DNA of 64,000 nt from a virus. Below the pieces are notes generated by a model. The model was not told where the DNA came from. It searched no databases and saw nothing but the letters and a program-made list of their open reading frames with translations. Made by a program: the position numbers and the translations under genes. Positions 23,143-30,778 of the stretch are shown piece after piece; positions within the stretch are counted from its first letter, which is position 1; every line of letters starts with the position of its first letter. Location of the stretch: the IMG/VR virus record IMGVR_UViG_3300042540_001399, positions 124,001-188,000 of that record, one strand, 5' to 3'.

Positions 23143-24267
23143 ATGAAGTTAAAATTAGAATATGTTTGGTTAGATGGTTATAAACCTGAACCAAATCTTA
23201 GAAGTAAAGTTAAAGTCGTTGAATACGAAAAAGTTAGAAATGCTCTTTTAGATGGAAATTTTCCTGTTTGGAATTTTGATGGGTCATCAACATTACAAGC
23301 AGAAACAGGAAATTCAGATCGTTTATTAAAACCTGTTAGACATTACATGAAAGACATGCAATCTACAGTTTATGTATTGTGTGAAGTTCTAAATCCTGAT
23401 GGTACACCACACGAATCAAATAAAAGATCTCAAATTGGTGAAAATTATGAAGATTTATGGTTTGGATTTGAACAAGAATATTTTATTCGTGAAGAAATTA
23501 ACGGAAATATTTTAGGTCATAAAAGAAATATTCTTAAGGGTCAAGGTGAATATTATTGTGGTGTTGGGCACAATGTTGTTGGACGTGAATTTGTTGATGA
23601 ACATTTGAACATGTGTTTAAATTATGGAATTGATGTTACGGGAATTAATGCCGAAGTTGCATTAGGTCAGTGGGAATATCAAGTTTTTTCCCAAGGTAAA
23701 TTGAAAGGTGGTGATGATCTTTGGATGACTCGATATTTTCTTTATAAAGTTGCTGAAAAATATAATTATCATATTGAACTCCACCCTAAACCATTGACCC
23801 ACGGTGAATGGAATGGATCAGGACTTCATACAAATTTTTCAACAGACAAGATGAGAAATGAAGGAAATGAAGACTATTTTAAGGCACTATTCAATGCATT
23901 TGAATCAAGACATGATGATCATATCAAAGCTTATGGTTCACAAAATCATTTAAGACTTACTGGTGAATATGAAACCCAATCAATTGATAAATTTAGTTGG
24001 GGTGTATCCGATCGTGGGGCGTCAATTAGAGTTCCTCAGGACACGGCAAAAGAATGGAAAGGTTACATCGAAGATCGCAGACCAGGATCAAATGCCGATC
24101 CATACAAGATAATTCGTGAAATAGTTAAGTCCTTGGATGCAACAAAAGAAATCTACGAAATGAAAGGTATGATGACTTCGTTTGTTGATATGGATGGTCT
24201 GAGTGGTAAATATGGCACAATGACTAATGAAGAGTTATTAAAAGAATACAGATCTGATGAAAACTAA
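23143..24267 (+). CDS. Glutamine synthetase, type II-like (GSII)
   Basis: 374 aa from MKLKLEYVWLDG, preferred over an upstream in-frame start that would lie in the promoter. Short GSII-type layout: beta-grasp region with PVWNFDGSSTLQAET, then WFGFEQEYF, YYCGVGHNVVGREF, INAEVALGQWEYQV, HTNFST, and the DRGASIRVP/RRPGSNADPY block that binds ATP and glutamate. It condenses ammonia and glutamate using ATP. All main motifs appear intact, so it is probably active. A phage GS would raise glutamine for nucleotide synthesis, and the next sizeable gene is thyA. This is an unusual auxiliary metabolic gene. Confidence 0.85.
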   Translation: MKLKLEYVWLDGYKPEPNLRSKVKVVEYEKVRNALLDGNFPVWNFDGSSTLQAETGNSDRLLKPVRHYMKDMQSTVYVLCEVLNPDGTPHESNKRSQIGENYEDLWFGFEQEYFIREEINGNILGHKRNILKGQGEYYCGVGHNVVGREFVDEHLNMCLNYGIDVTGINAEVALGQWEYQVFSQGKLKGGDDLWMTRYFLYKVAEKYNYHIELHPKPLTHGEWNGSGLHTNFSTDKMRNEGNEDYFKALFNAFESRHDDHIKAYGSQNHLRLTGEYETQSIDKFSWGVSDRGASIRVPQDTAKEWKGYIEDRRPGSNADPYKIIREIVKSLDATKEIYEMKGMMTSFVDMDGLSGKYGTMTNEELLKEYRSDEN

Positions 24268-24385
24268 ATTTTATAATATTACCAAATGGTTTGAAATCAA
24301 TTTTGGATGGTTTTTTATAAACTGTAGAAAACAAGCCGCTTGGGCGGAATACTTAAGAAAAAAATATAAAAATGAAAGTAATTGA
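24257..24385 (+). CDS. Small hypothetical protein, 42 aa
   Basis: ATG 24257 overlaps the 3' end of the GS gene by 11 bases. It encodes a Trp/Phe-rich peptide (KWFEINFGWFFINCRKQAAWAEYLRKK), perhaps membrane-interfacial. Overlap with the next small frame suggests real coupling, but evidence is limited. Confidence 0.4.
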   Translation: MKTKFYNITKWFEINFGWFFINCRKQAAWAEYLRKKYKNESN

Positions 24386-24530
24386 AGTTAATTTAGGGAT
24401 TGGGATAAATATGTTTTTTGTTGAACCTGTTAAAATTATAATTGAAGATGAAACTGATTCTGAAAAACCAAAAAAAAGAAAAAAAACCGTCAAACCCATC
24501 AAAAAGGAAATAGAAATAGAAAAAGAATAG
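24372..24530 (+). CDS. Small hypothetical protein with basic tail, 52 aa
   Basis: ATG 24372 to TAG 24530. A hydrophobic beta N-terminus (IEVNLGIGINMFFVEPVKIII) is followed by a Lys/Glu-rich tail (KPKKRKKTVKPIKKEIEIE). It fills the gap between GS and thyA. Function unknown. Confidence 0.45.
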   Translation: MKVIEVNLGIGINMFFVEPVKIIIEDETDSEKPKKRKKTVKPIKKEIEIEKE

Positions 24531-24546
24531 ATTCAATACAAATAAA

Positions 24547-25665
24547 ATGAACACATTAGATAAAAATTACCAAGAACTTCTTTTTGAATTAATTGAAAAA
24601 GGAATAAAAAAAAACGATAGAACTGGAACAGGAACTCGTTCACTTTTTGGTCGTCAGATTCGACACAATATGAATGAAGGATTCCCTTTGTTAACAACCA
24701 AAAAAATGTATTGGAAAGGAATTGTAACAGAACTATTATGGTTTTTAAGAGGTGATACAAATATTAAATATCTTGTTGATAATGATTGCCATATTTGGGA
24801 TGGTGATGCATATAAGAACTATTCTAAAATTGCTGGTTCTGTTGAAGAACCTGATTATGACATTCACGTAGATGACCCTAATCAGAATTGTACTCGTTTG
24901 ATGACACAAGAAGAATTTATCAACAAAATCAAAACAGATGATGAGTTTGCTGAGAAGTGGGGTGATTTAGGTCCTGTGTATGGTAAACAATGGAGAAGTT
25001 GGGGTGGATTTGAAAAAAAAACTATTGGTTGGCATCACGGGTCACCGTCTGAATTTGATTTTATCGCGGTAAATGATCAAATCACAAACCTAATAAACGA
25101 CCTTAAAACAAATCCAGACTCAAGACGATTAATGGTTTCTGCTTGGAATGTAGGTGAATTAGACCAAATGGTTCTTCCTCCTTGTCATTATGGATTCCAA
25201 GTTTATACAAGAGAGTTGACATGGGAGGAACGATATGAGTATATGTACAATACTAATGTTAGGGCCGAAGATGGGTTTAGACCACCACTAACTCCCGAAA
25301 TGTTGCAACAATACAACATCCCGACCAGAGCAATCTCTCTAATGTGGAACCAAAGGTCGGTAGATACATTTTTAGGTTTACCATTCAATATTGCTTCCTA
25401 CGGACTTCTTCTAACTATTTTGGCTAAAGAAGTGAATATGATCCCTGACCAACTTATTGGTAATTTGGGTGATGTACATTTATATGAAAACCATGTGTCT
25501 CAAGCATCACAACAGATTACAAGAGAACCATTTAAGTTACCAACATTAAATTCTTTTCCAATTTATCAAGGAACTAAACTGGGTATCGAATGTTATGTGG
25601 TTAGTGATTTTACACTAAAAGATTATCAATCACATGAATCAATAAAGGCACCATTATCAAATTAA
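24547..25665 (+). CDS. thyA: Thymidylate synthase
   Basis: 372 aa. Motifs: NDRTGTGTRSLFGRQIRHN, LLTTKKMYWKGIVTELLWFLRGDTN, LGPVYGKQWRSW, the active-site LPPCHYGFQVY (catalytic Cys at about residue 213), DTFLGLPFNIASYG and LGDVHLYENH. It makes dTMP from dUMP with methylene-THF. It is about 100 residues longer than E. coli ThyA. The extra sequence lies before LGPVYG (about residues 98-140) and after GFQVY (about 220-265). Such insertions are known in other bacterial and phage ThyA proteins. Confidence 0.92.
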   Translation: MNTLDKNYQELLFELIEKGIKKNDRTGTGTRSLFGRQIRHNMNEGFPLLTTKKMYWKGIVTELLWFLRGDTNIKYLVDNDCHIWDGDAYKNYSKIAGSVEEPDYDIHVDDPNQNCTRLMTQEEFINKIKTDDEFAEKWGDLGPVYGKQWRSWGGFEKKTIGWHHGSPSEFDFIAVNDQITNLINDLKTNPDSRRLMVSAWNVGELDQMVLPPCHYGFQVYTRELTWEERYEYMYNTNVRAEDGFRPPLTPEMLQQYNIPTRAISLMWNQRSVDTFLGLPFNIASYGLLLTILAKEVNMIPDQLIGNLGDVHLYENHVSQASQQITREPFKLPTLNSFPIYQGTKLGIECYVVSDFTLKDYQSHESIKAPLSN

Positions 25666-25669
25666 AATT

Positions 25670-25906
25670 ATGAAAGAACAAAACAATTGGAATGACCCAC
25701 AATTATCAGATGGAGATTTCCCACAAACAAACAAAACAAAATTCCAAGTAGGAGACAAAGCGATAAAACTAAAAGGATATAAATTCCCATGTACTATTGT
25801 ATCAGTATTTAAAACCGTAGAAGGAAATGTTCGGGTCGTTGGTGAGATGGATGACTATGGGTTACTTCATATTTTTAACGAAGAACAATTAGAAAAGGTA
25901 AATTAA
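25670..25906 (+). CDS. Small SH3-like phage protein, 78 aa
   Basis: After a polar N-terminus comes FQVGDKAIKLKGYKFPCTIVSVFKTVEGNVRVVGEMDDYGLLHIFNEEQLE. This layout is common in small phage proteins of unknown function (GYxFPGxVxxVFxTxxGxxRxVVE...LHIFxxxQL). Probably a five-strand barrel. Its TAA overlaps the next ATG by one base. Confidence 0.65.
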   Translation: MKEQNNWNDPQLSDGDFPQTNKTKFQVGDKAIKLKGYKFPCTIVSVFKTVEGNVRVVGEMDDYGLLHIFNEEQLEKVN

Positions 25907-26157
25907 TGAAAAAATTTTTTGTGATATTCCTTGCATCTTTTATATTGGAAACGGCGTCTACTATGTACATTTCTACAGTATCACAAAAAAGTATTTCTAT
26001 GATTTTTTGGGCGTTTATAGGACCTTTTTTGGCGTTACCTTTTGTCGGGTATATGGTAGAATCTAAAACTTGGACAGAAAGATCAAAAATGGCACTCGCA
26101 TCGGGAATTGGTTATATGATTGGCGCTTATTTAGTTTATTTATATTCAAATATTTAA
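25906..26157 (+). CDS. Three-helix membrane protein, 83 aa
   Basis: Three hydrophobic segments (about residues 4-22, 30-50 and 63-81), the last ending GYMIGAYLVYLY. No family recognised. Such small membrane proteins could be holin-like or act in superinfection exclusion, but its position between thyA and small unknown genes does not decide this. Confidence 0.6.
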   Translation: MKKFFVIFLASFILETASTMYISTVSQKSISMIFWAFIGPFLALPFVGYMVESKTWTERSKMALASGIGYMIGAYLVYLYSNI

Positions 26158-26168
26158 AAGTAAAAATT

Positions 26169-26252
26169 ATGATAAAACTTATAAAGTTTTTTATTTGGTT
26201 GGAAAAAGAAAAAATAAATGCTATGATTCATAGCGGTAAAGGGATTTATTAG
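26169..26252 (+). CDS. Possible 27-aa peptide
   Basis: ATG 26169 with an A-rich upstream region encodes IKLIKFFIWLEKEKINAMIHSG. It fits the 99-base gap between two genes, but could be chance. Confidence 0.25.
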   Translation: MIKLIKFFIWLEKEKINAMIHSGKGIY

Positions 26253-26256
26253 TGTT

Positions 26257-26628
26257 ATGGAAAAACCTGATAATGTTGCAGAAAAACCAAATTTGTTACC
26301 ATACGGATCAAACGTAGGAGCTCCTTCGATTAGAATAGAAAACATACAGTTTTGGAAAGAAACAAAAGTGAATAAAGTAAATCATCTGTTTGATGAAAAG
26401 TTCAATTCAATCAAAAAAGATTACGAAAAACTTTTAGAAGAATACGAATGGAATAATTTGGTTTATAAATCAAATTTTAACTTCGAGCCAACTATAGGAC
26501 AAACATATTATTTATATAGTTCTGATGATGATAAAACGTTTCTATCCTTAATTGAACCGAACCAATGGAATAAAAAATATATAGGTTCATTTTTTTTGAA
26601 CCATGAATGTAAATGGGTCAAAGTCTGA
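26257..26628 (+). CDS. Hypothetical protein, 123 aa
   Basis: Not recognised. A central YEKLLEEYEWNNLVYKS helix is followed by a beta-rich part with IGQTYYLYSSDDDKTFLSLIEPNQW. The latter resembles a small phage family with a GxxYxLY...FLSLIxPxEW pattern. Function unknown; TGATG overlap with the next gene. Confidence 0.6.
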   Translation: MEKPDNVAEKPNLLPYGSNVGAPSIRIENIQFWKETKVNKVNHLFDEKFNSIKKDYEKLLEEYEWNNLVYKSNFNFEPTIGQTYYLYSSDDDKTFLSLIEPNQWNKKYIGSFFLNHECKWVKV

Positions 26629-26864
26629 TGTCAAAAAAAAGAATTCATGTAAACCAACATCATATTAGATCAAACAAATCTAAAAATACTGATCTACCTG
26701 TTATTACAATAAAAGAAGGTAGAAAAAACACATATTGTAACGAAGTTGAAATTTTGGGACCAAGTAGAATAGTTTATTGTGGTAGTGGACAACAAAAACC
26801 CATTCTTAGTTGTGGAGCCAGGGTTGTTATTGAAACTGAAAGTGAAATTATTATAATAAGTTAA
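26628..26864 (+). CDS. Small beta-rich phage protein, 78 aa
   Basis: MSKKRIHVNQHHIRSNKS, then ITIKEGRKNTYCNEVEILGPSRIVYCG and LSCGARVVIETE. I recognise this N-basic/C-GARVxIET pattern from a widespread uncharacterised phage family. The start at 26628 overlaps the previous TGA. Confidence 0.6.
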   Translation: MSKKRIHVNQHHIRSNKSKNTDLPVITIKEGRKNTYCNEVEILGPSRIVYCGSGQQKPILSCGARVVIETESEIIIIS

Positions 26865-26874
26865 AAAAAACCAT

Positions 26875-26882
26875 TATATTTG
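26875..26882 (+). promoter_or_regulatory. Bacteroidota-type -7 box TATATTTG
   Basis: 14 bases before the ATG at 26897; heads the pair ending in the metallophosphoesterase. Confidence 0.55.
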
Positions 26883-26896
26883 TAGAAAATTATTTC

Positions 26897-27091
26897 ATGA
26901 ATGCCGATAAAGATTTTAAATTTGTATTAAGGGTGTTAAACTCAAGTGAAAACAATGAACACATTAAAACTTCAGATAAACTTTTCGAAAATTTCAAAGA
27001 CAAGTGGAAAAGAAAGATGGAATGTTTTGAATTAGTTGATTATATGTTCAAATATAAAGTAGAAAGAAAAAAAAATAAAAAAAGTATATGA
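26897..27091 (+). CDS. Hypothetical protein, 64 aa
   Basis: Not recognised. Helical and highly charged, with a Lys-rich C-terminus (YKVERKKNKKSI). Overlaps the phosphoesterase start by 4 bases. Confidence 0.5.
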   Translation: MNADKDFKFVLRVLNSSENNEHIKTSDKLFENFKDKWKRKMECFELVDYMFKYKVERKKNKKSI

Positions 27092-27780
27092 AACTTACAA
27101 TAATATCAGACACTCATAATCATCACAAAAGAATTACCGATGATCTTCCTGGTGGTGACCTTTTAATTCATGCGGGTGACCTTAGTTCTATGGGTTATGA
27201 GCATGAAATAACTAATTTTGCGAAATGGTTTGATAGTTTAGACAACTACACTAGTAAAGTTTTTATTGCGGGTAACCACGATTGGGGATTTCAAAATAAC
27301 ACCGAAAAAATCAAAGGTCTTCTTACAGGTTATAAAAATATAGACTATCTTCAAGATGACTTTATGGGAATAATAGAAGGAGGGGAACCTGAAGTTAAAA
27401 TTTGGGGTAGTCCTTGGCAACCTGAGTTTTATAATTGGGCATTCAATTTACCAAGAAATGGTGATGAGTTGAAAGAAAAGTGGGATATGATTCCCGATGA
27501 TATTGACATTCTAATCACACATGGTCCTGCTTGGGGATTCTTGGATGATGTAGAAGGTCGAAGAGGAGAACATCTTGGGTGTGAATTACTTGCAGAAAGA
27601 ATCAAACAAATCAAACCAAAGATTCACATTTGTGGACACATTCATACAGGATATGGTCATTATTATAATGGACATACTCATTTCTTCAATGCATCTGTTC
27701 TAAATGAAAGATATGCTTATGCTCATTTACCTTGGAATATTGAATGGGACCCAATTACAAATGAAATTTTGTTTCTCTAA
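27088..27780 (+). CDS. Metallophosphoesterase, MPPED-like
   Basis: 230 aa. ISDTHNHH, LIHAGDLSSMG, VFIAGNHDWGF, GSPWQPEFYNWAFNLPR, LITHGPAWGFLDD and HICGHIHTGYGH reproduce the metal-binding motifs of calcineurin-like phosphoesterases. The PWxPxFxxWAF signature is typical of the MPPED1/2-like subgroup. The substrate is unknown (possibly cyclic nucleotides or nucleic-acid phosphates). It is the last gene before the TATTTAT-box region. Confidence 0.85.
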   Translation: MKLTIISDTHNHHKRITDDLPGGDLLIHAGDLSSMGYEHEITNFAKWFDSLDNYTSKVFIAGNHDWGFQNNTEKIKGLLTGYKNIDYLQDDFMGIIEGGEPEVKIWGSPWQPEFYNWAFNLPRNGDELKEKWDMIPDDIDILITHGPAWGFLDDVEGRRGEHLGCELLAERIKQIKPKIHICGHIHTGYGHYYNGHTHFFNASVLNERYAYAHLPWNIEWDPITNEILFL

Positions 27781-27795
27781 ATTAAATGAGCCTAA

Positions 27796-27802
27796 TATTT
27801 AT
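27796..27802 (+). promoter_or_regulatory. TATTTAT box (putative late promoter)
   Basis: 5 bases before the ATG at 27808; first of the dense run of such boxes. Confidence 0.55.
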
Positions 27803-27807
27803 CATAT

Positions 27808-28506
27808 ATGAAAAATAGGCTCATTTTACTTTTTGAACTATTCAAACAAATAGGGGGTACTTCGGCAGATTTAGAAATTATTATGGACCGAAGTTTTATC
27901 GAAGACTGGAATCAAACCGTTTATATAAACTATAATAATTCATCACGAAGAAATGTAAAAATACCATTTTTAATGGTCAAAACTTTGAAAGACTTAGTCA
28001 AAAAGTATGATGATGTTTTTTGGGACTATAATAATTATGATAATGATGAAATTTGGTATTTATTGATTACAATAAATTATATAGAAAAAAAAATAATTTT
28101 TAGAAGTCAGTGTAAAGAAGAAACTTATAATAAATTTAGTCACGACTTTAAAAAAGATGATTTTAGTGAAATAGTACAAAATTATATTTCTGAACTCACA
28201 AATAATGCAAGTGATATTGTTGACTTTGAGTTCTTTGGTAGATGGGATGATGGTGAAATATATAATGTTAATTTGAACGGAAAAAAAAATACGGAATTTT
28301 TCTTGGGAAACGATCATGCTTATTGGGAAATTTGTAATGCCGTTATGGAAAAAATAATTAGCAAATATTGGAATTCAGAACAAGGGGCTACAGGTGAAAT
28401 AAGATTATGGGGTGATGATATTTTTGTTCGAGGTAAAGAATTATTAGAAGAATATCAATGGACTGATTTGAATCTTGTTGTAACACCTGATAACGTTGAA
28501 GATTAA
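27808..28506 (+). CDS. Hypothetical protein, possible distant DUF6878-like, 232 aa
   Basis: Not firmly assigned. The C-terminal half (FFGRWDDGEIYNV ... ATGEIRLWGDDIFV) resembles in layout the better-preserved pattern in the protein at 30779 (YNGGGDSGELESV ... DDGSSGTIYMF), and both recall DUF6878-like proteins. No classical leader, although the start MKNRLILLFELFKQIGG is amphipathic. Function unknown. Confidence 0.5.
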   Translation: MKNRLILLFELFKQIGGTSADLEIIMDRSFIEDWNQTVYINYNNSSRRNVKIPFLMVKTLKDLVKKYDDVFWDYNNYDNDEIWYLLITINYIEKKIIFRSQCKEETYNKFSHDFKKDDFSEIVQNYISELTNNASDIVDFEFFGRWDDGEIYNVNLNGKKNTEFFLGNDHAYWEICNAVMEKIISKYWNSEQGATGEIRLWGDDIFVRGKELLEEYQWTDLNLVVTPDNVED

Positions 28507-28535
28507 ATAATCTTTGAATTTACAAATAAACAATA

Positions 28536-28542
28536 TATTTAT
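28536..28542 (+). promoter_or_regulatory. TATTTAT box (putative late promoter)
   Basis: 13 bases before the ATG at 28556. Confidence 0.5.
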
Positions 28543-28555
28543 TAGAAAAAAATAT

Positions 28556-29098
28556 ATGAAAACTGAAAAATTAGATTTAACAGAAAAATTAATTGAAGAA
28601 TTGAAAAAAAGAAGAATGTTCGAAGCTAAAGAATTCGAAGAAGATGATGATGATGAGGATGATGACGATGAGAATAATGATGAGGATGATGACGAAGACG
28701 AAAATGATGATGAAGATGAAAATAATGATAACAACGAAGACTTTTGTGAAATGGTTTGTAAAATTCTTCACTCAAGAAATCAAGCTCACATATATCACCT
28801 TCAGACACAATCTTTTGCTGAACACAAAGCTCTAAATGATTACTATGATGGTATATTAGGACTATTTGATGCTATTATAGAGTCTTACCAAGGTAAATAC
28901 GGTATAATCAGAACTTATAAGACATTTAAAATTGAACAGTATAAAAATAATAAAAAAACAATTTCTTATTTTGAAAGATTACTGGACGATATAGATAATC
29001 TTAGAGGATCTGTTGAAGATAGTTATCTACAAAATCAAATTGATACTGTTGAAGAATTAATTAACTCAACAATTTATAAACTTAAATTTCTTAAGTGA
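28556..29098 (+). CDS. DUF5856-family protein with an acidic tract
   Basis: 180 aa from MKTEKLDLTEKL, downstream of the TATTTAT box. Residues about 26-61 are almost pure Asp/Glu/Asn. The rest (CKILHSRNQAHIYHLQTQSFAEHKALNDYYDGILGLFDAIIESYQGKYG) matches DUF5856, a phage family with a ferritin/Dps-like four-helix look. The His and Glu residues could bind metal. The acidic tract may mimic DNA or serve as a flexible linker (inference). GTGA coupling to the next gene. Confidence 0.75.
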   Translation: MKTEKLDLTEKLIEELKKRRMFEAKEFEEDDDDEDDDDENNDEDDDEDENDDEDENNDNNEDFCEMVCKILHSRNQAHIYHLQTQSFAEHKALNDYYDGILGLFDAIIESYQGKYGIIRTYKTFKIEQYKNNKKTISYFERLLDDIDNLRGSVEDSYLQNQIDTVEELINSTIYKLKFLK

Positions 29099-29457
29099 AA
29101 CTAGAAATTACAGAAAATGAAAAAAATGATATTTCTTCACATCACGAAGAAATAGACAACATCCTGTTCAATTTTTTAATAAGAAGAGTAAGAATTGAAG
29201 AAAAAAATTTAGGTACAGATTGGTTTGATCAAAAACCGCTTAAAGTTACTGAATATAGATTTGAAGGATTTCCTGGTTATGGGTTTAATAGTTTTTCTTC
29301 TAAAAAAGACATGGAATATAAAATTGTTGAAATGTTGGTTGAAGGAACTGATATGGTTGGTGACTGGTTTTTTGGACCAAACAATGTTAATAATCCGGAA
29401 AGACAAAAATTTATGAAAACAGTAAGAAATTTTTTAAATTTCATTTTGACAAAATGA
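29095..29457 (+). CDS. Leader-bearing virion-type protein, 120 aa
   Basis: GTG start overlapping the previous TGA. The class I-like leader LEITENEKNDISSHH is followed by ILFNFLIRRVRIEEKNLG, then a beta region. The LIRR segment recalls the LRR-motif domain expanded at 49-60 kb, but the rest differs. Not otherwise recognised. Confidence 0.6.
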   Translation: MKLEITENEKNDISSHHEEIDNILFNFLIRRVRIEEKNLGTDWFDQKPLKVTEYRFEGFPGYGFNSFSSKKDMEYKIVEMLVEGTDMVGDWFFGPNNVNNPERQKFMKTVRNFLNFILTK

Positions 29458-29468
29458 AAAAAAAATTC

Positions 29469-29476
29469 TAAATTTG
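29469..29476 (+). promoter_or_regulatory. Possible Bacteroidota-type -7 box TAAATTTG
   Basis: TAAATTTG lies 33 bases before the ATG at 29510. Confidence 0.35.
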
Positions 29477-29509
29477 TTTATTGTTTAACTTAAAATTATA
29501 AAAAAAGAA

Positions 29510-29758
29510 ATGGGTACAAAATCAGGGAAGAACGGGAGGTATATTTGTAAAGTTGGTTATTTTGACATTTATGCAAAAGATAGTCACAAACCAAAAAAAG
29601 ATTCAAAATATAAATTTTTAAAGGCAGAAGTTAAATCAACAGTTTACAATGTACTACACGCCAAAAAATTAATCCAAGGGAACTTTAAAACCAAAGATGA
29701 TGCTGTTAAAAATGCTATTGAGCTTTTGGGGGATAAAAGATTAAACTATTCATTATAA
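29510..29758 (+). CDS. Small basic hypothetical protein, 82 aa
   Basis: Lys-rich, beginning GTKSGKNGRYICKVGYFDIYAKDSHKPKKDSKYKF; possibly a nucleic-acid-binding AP2-like or small three-strand fold (inference). Followed by a terminator shared with the convergent gene. Confidence 0.55.
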   Translation: MGTKSGKNGRYICKVGYFDIYAKDSHKPKKDSKYKFLKAEVKSTVYNVLHAKKLIQGNFKTKDDAVKNAIELLGDKRLNYSL

Positions 29759-29761
29759 AAC

Positions 29762-29788
29762 AAAGTCGGATCAAAAATCCGACTTTTT
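29762..29788. terminator. Bidirectional rho-independent terminator
   Basis: Stem AAGTCGGAT pairs with ATCCGACTT, with A- and T-runs on both sides. It lies between convergent genes. Confidence 0.85.
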
Positions 29789-29793
29789 AATTT

Positions 29794-30351
29794 CTAATCG
29801 TCCCATTGAGAAGTTACATCTAAATAATTTAAACCAAAATCAAGTTGTATTGTGTGAACGTAACCTTCAATCTCACCACGTAACCAATTTACAACATCCA
29901 AATAAATATCATCATAGTGATCATCCATAAGTTCTTCATAGGTTAATTGTCCATCACTTGTATCAAAAGTACCATTTATAATATAAAAACCAAAATTAAG
30001 TTCACCATCTTCCATGTAGAATTTTTCAAAACTACGGGTAATCATAACCTCGAAGTGGTCATTTGAATAAATATTTTGATCTGAGTTTCTTAGGTCTTTA
30101 TCTGTTACCTTTAAATTTGTAATGTATTGGTCAAAAAGTTCGAAAGCCTTATCCTTACCACCAACAAATTCATAATACCATTTATCAATTTGATCTATAT
30201 ATTTAGATAATTTTTTTCTATATAGATCAACGTAACCTATCCTTGGTATTTCACCTGAATTTACTTGGCGTTCCCATAGATTGAAAAAATACTTTTTTAA
30301 TGTATCCATTTTAGAATCTTCTCTTAATATGGTTTTGATAAGATCTTTCAT
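29794..30351 (-). CDS. Leader-bearing virion-type protein, paralog of the gene at 37266
   Basis: 185 aa. A class II leader (MKDLIKTILREDS, LRE site) precedes LKKYFFNLWERQVNSGEIPRIG, YYEFVGGKDKAFELFDQYIT and FYIINGTFDTSDG. Each part aligns with LKRFFYNKWDKEKNEGKTPSIG, YVEYMGYDSEISKITAIKKYLT and FIVLNGSFYNSEE in the plus-strand gene at 37266. This is one of few minus-strand genes in this zone, driven by its own TATTTAT box. Function unknown. Confidence 0.65.
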   Translation of the reverse strand: MKDLIKTILREDSKMDTLKKYFFNLWERQVNSGEIPRIGYVDLYRKKLSKYIDQIDKWYYEFVGGKDKAFELFDQYITNLKVTDKDLRNSDQNIYSNDHFEVMITRSFEKFYMEDGELNFGFYIINGTFDTSDGQLTYEELMDDHYDDIYLDVVNWLRGEIEGYVHTIQLDFGLNYLDVTSQWDD

Positions 30352-30357
30352 ATTTAA

Positions 30358-30364
30358 ATAAATA
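30358..30364 (-). promoter_or_regulatory. TATTTAT box on the minus strand
   Basis: 6 bases upstream of the ATG at 30351; it shows that the box is strand-oriented with the gene. Confidence 0.55.
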
Positions 30365-30390
30365 CTACAAAAAACTGAAGTAAAAAACTA

Positions 30391-30397
30391 TATTTAT
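30391..30397 (+). promoter_or_regulatory. TATTTAT box (putative late promoter)
   Basis: 15 bases before the ATG at 30413, divergent from the minus-strand box. Confidence 0.5.
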
Positions 30398-30412
30398 TAA
30401 AAATATAAAGTT

Positions 30413-30766
30413 ATGGCACATCCACAAGTACACGCAAAAAGCTCTGTAAAAAAATATGGTGGTAAAGTTGAAGATTACATAAAAATTCATGAGTGGTTTG
30501 ATGAAACTAAAGCATGGATCGGACATTCATATCACAGAATGTTTAGACATCACAGCGAAGGAATTTTTGAATGTGAAAAAATCTTCGGACCATCTTTTGA
30601 AAATAGTGATGGAAAAACAGTTTACACTAGATATATTGGCGAAGATCATGTTAAAGAAGATTGTTTTAATTACGTCCCTTCTGCTAAAGAATGGATTAAA
30701 AATATACAAGAAAAAGAAAAACCAATATGGATGATGAGAACCTTGGATCTTAAATTTGATGATTAG
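30413..30766 (+). CDS. DUF6915-family protein
   Basis: 117 aa. AHPQVHAKSSVKKYGGKVEDYIKIHEWFDETKAWIGHSYHRMFRHHSEGIFECEKIFG with IGEDHVKEDCF and AKEWIKNI matches DUF6915, known from bacteria and phages. The many conserved His residues suggest metal binding, but no activity is established. It has a TATTTAT box but no leader. Confidence 0.75.
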   Translation: MAHPQVHAKSSVKKYGGKVEDYIKIHEWFDETKAWIGHSYHRMFRHHSEGIFECEKIFGPSFENSDGKTVYTRYIGEDHVKEDCFNYVPSAKEWIKNIQEKEKPIWMMRTLDLKFDD

Positions 30767-30767
30767 A

Positions 30768-30774
30768 TATTTAT
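30768..30774 (+). promoter_or_regulatory. TATTTAT box (putative late promoter)
   Basis: 4 bases before the ATG at 30779. Confidence 0.55.
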
Positions 30775-30778
30775 TATT

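Noticed and set aside
26070-26252. 60-codon frame that includes the 27-aa candidate
   Set aside because: The upstream half overlaps the three-helix membrane protein out of frame, so only the part from 26169 is considered.
28589-28835. Open frames on both strands over the acidic tract (poly Met/Met-Lys, poly Ser, poly Ile/His)
   Set aside because: They are shadows of the GAT/GAA-type repeats encoding the Asp/Glu tract of the DUF5856 gene.
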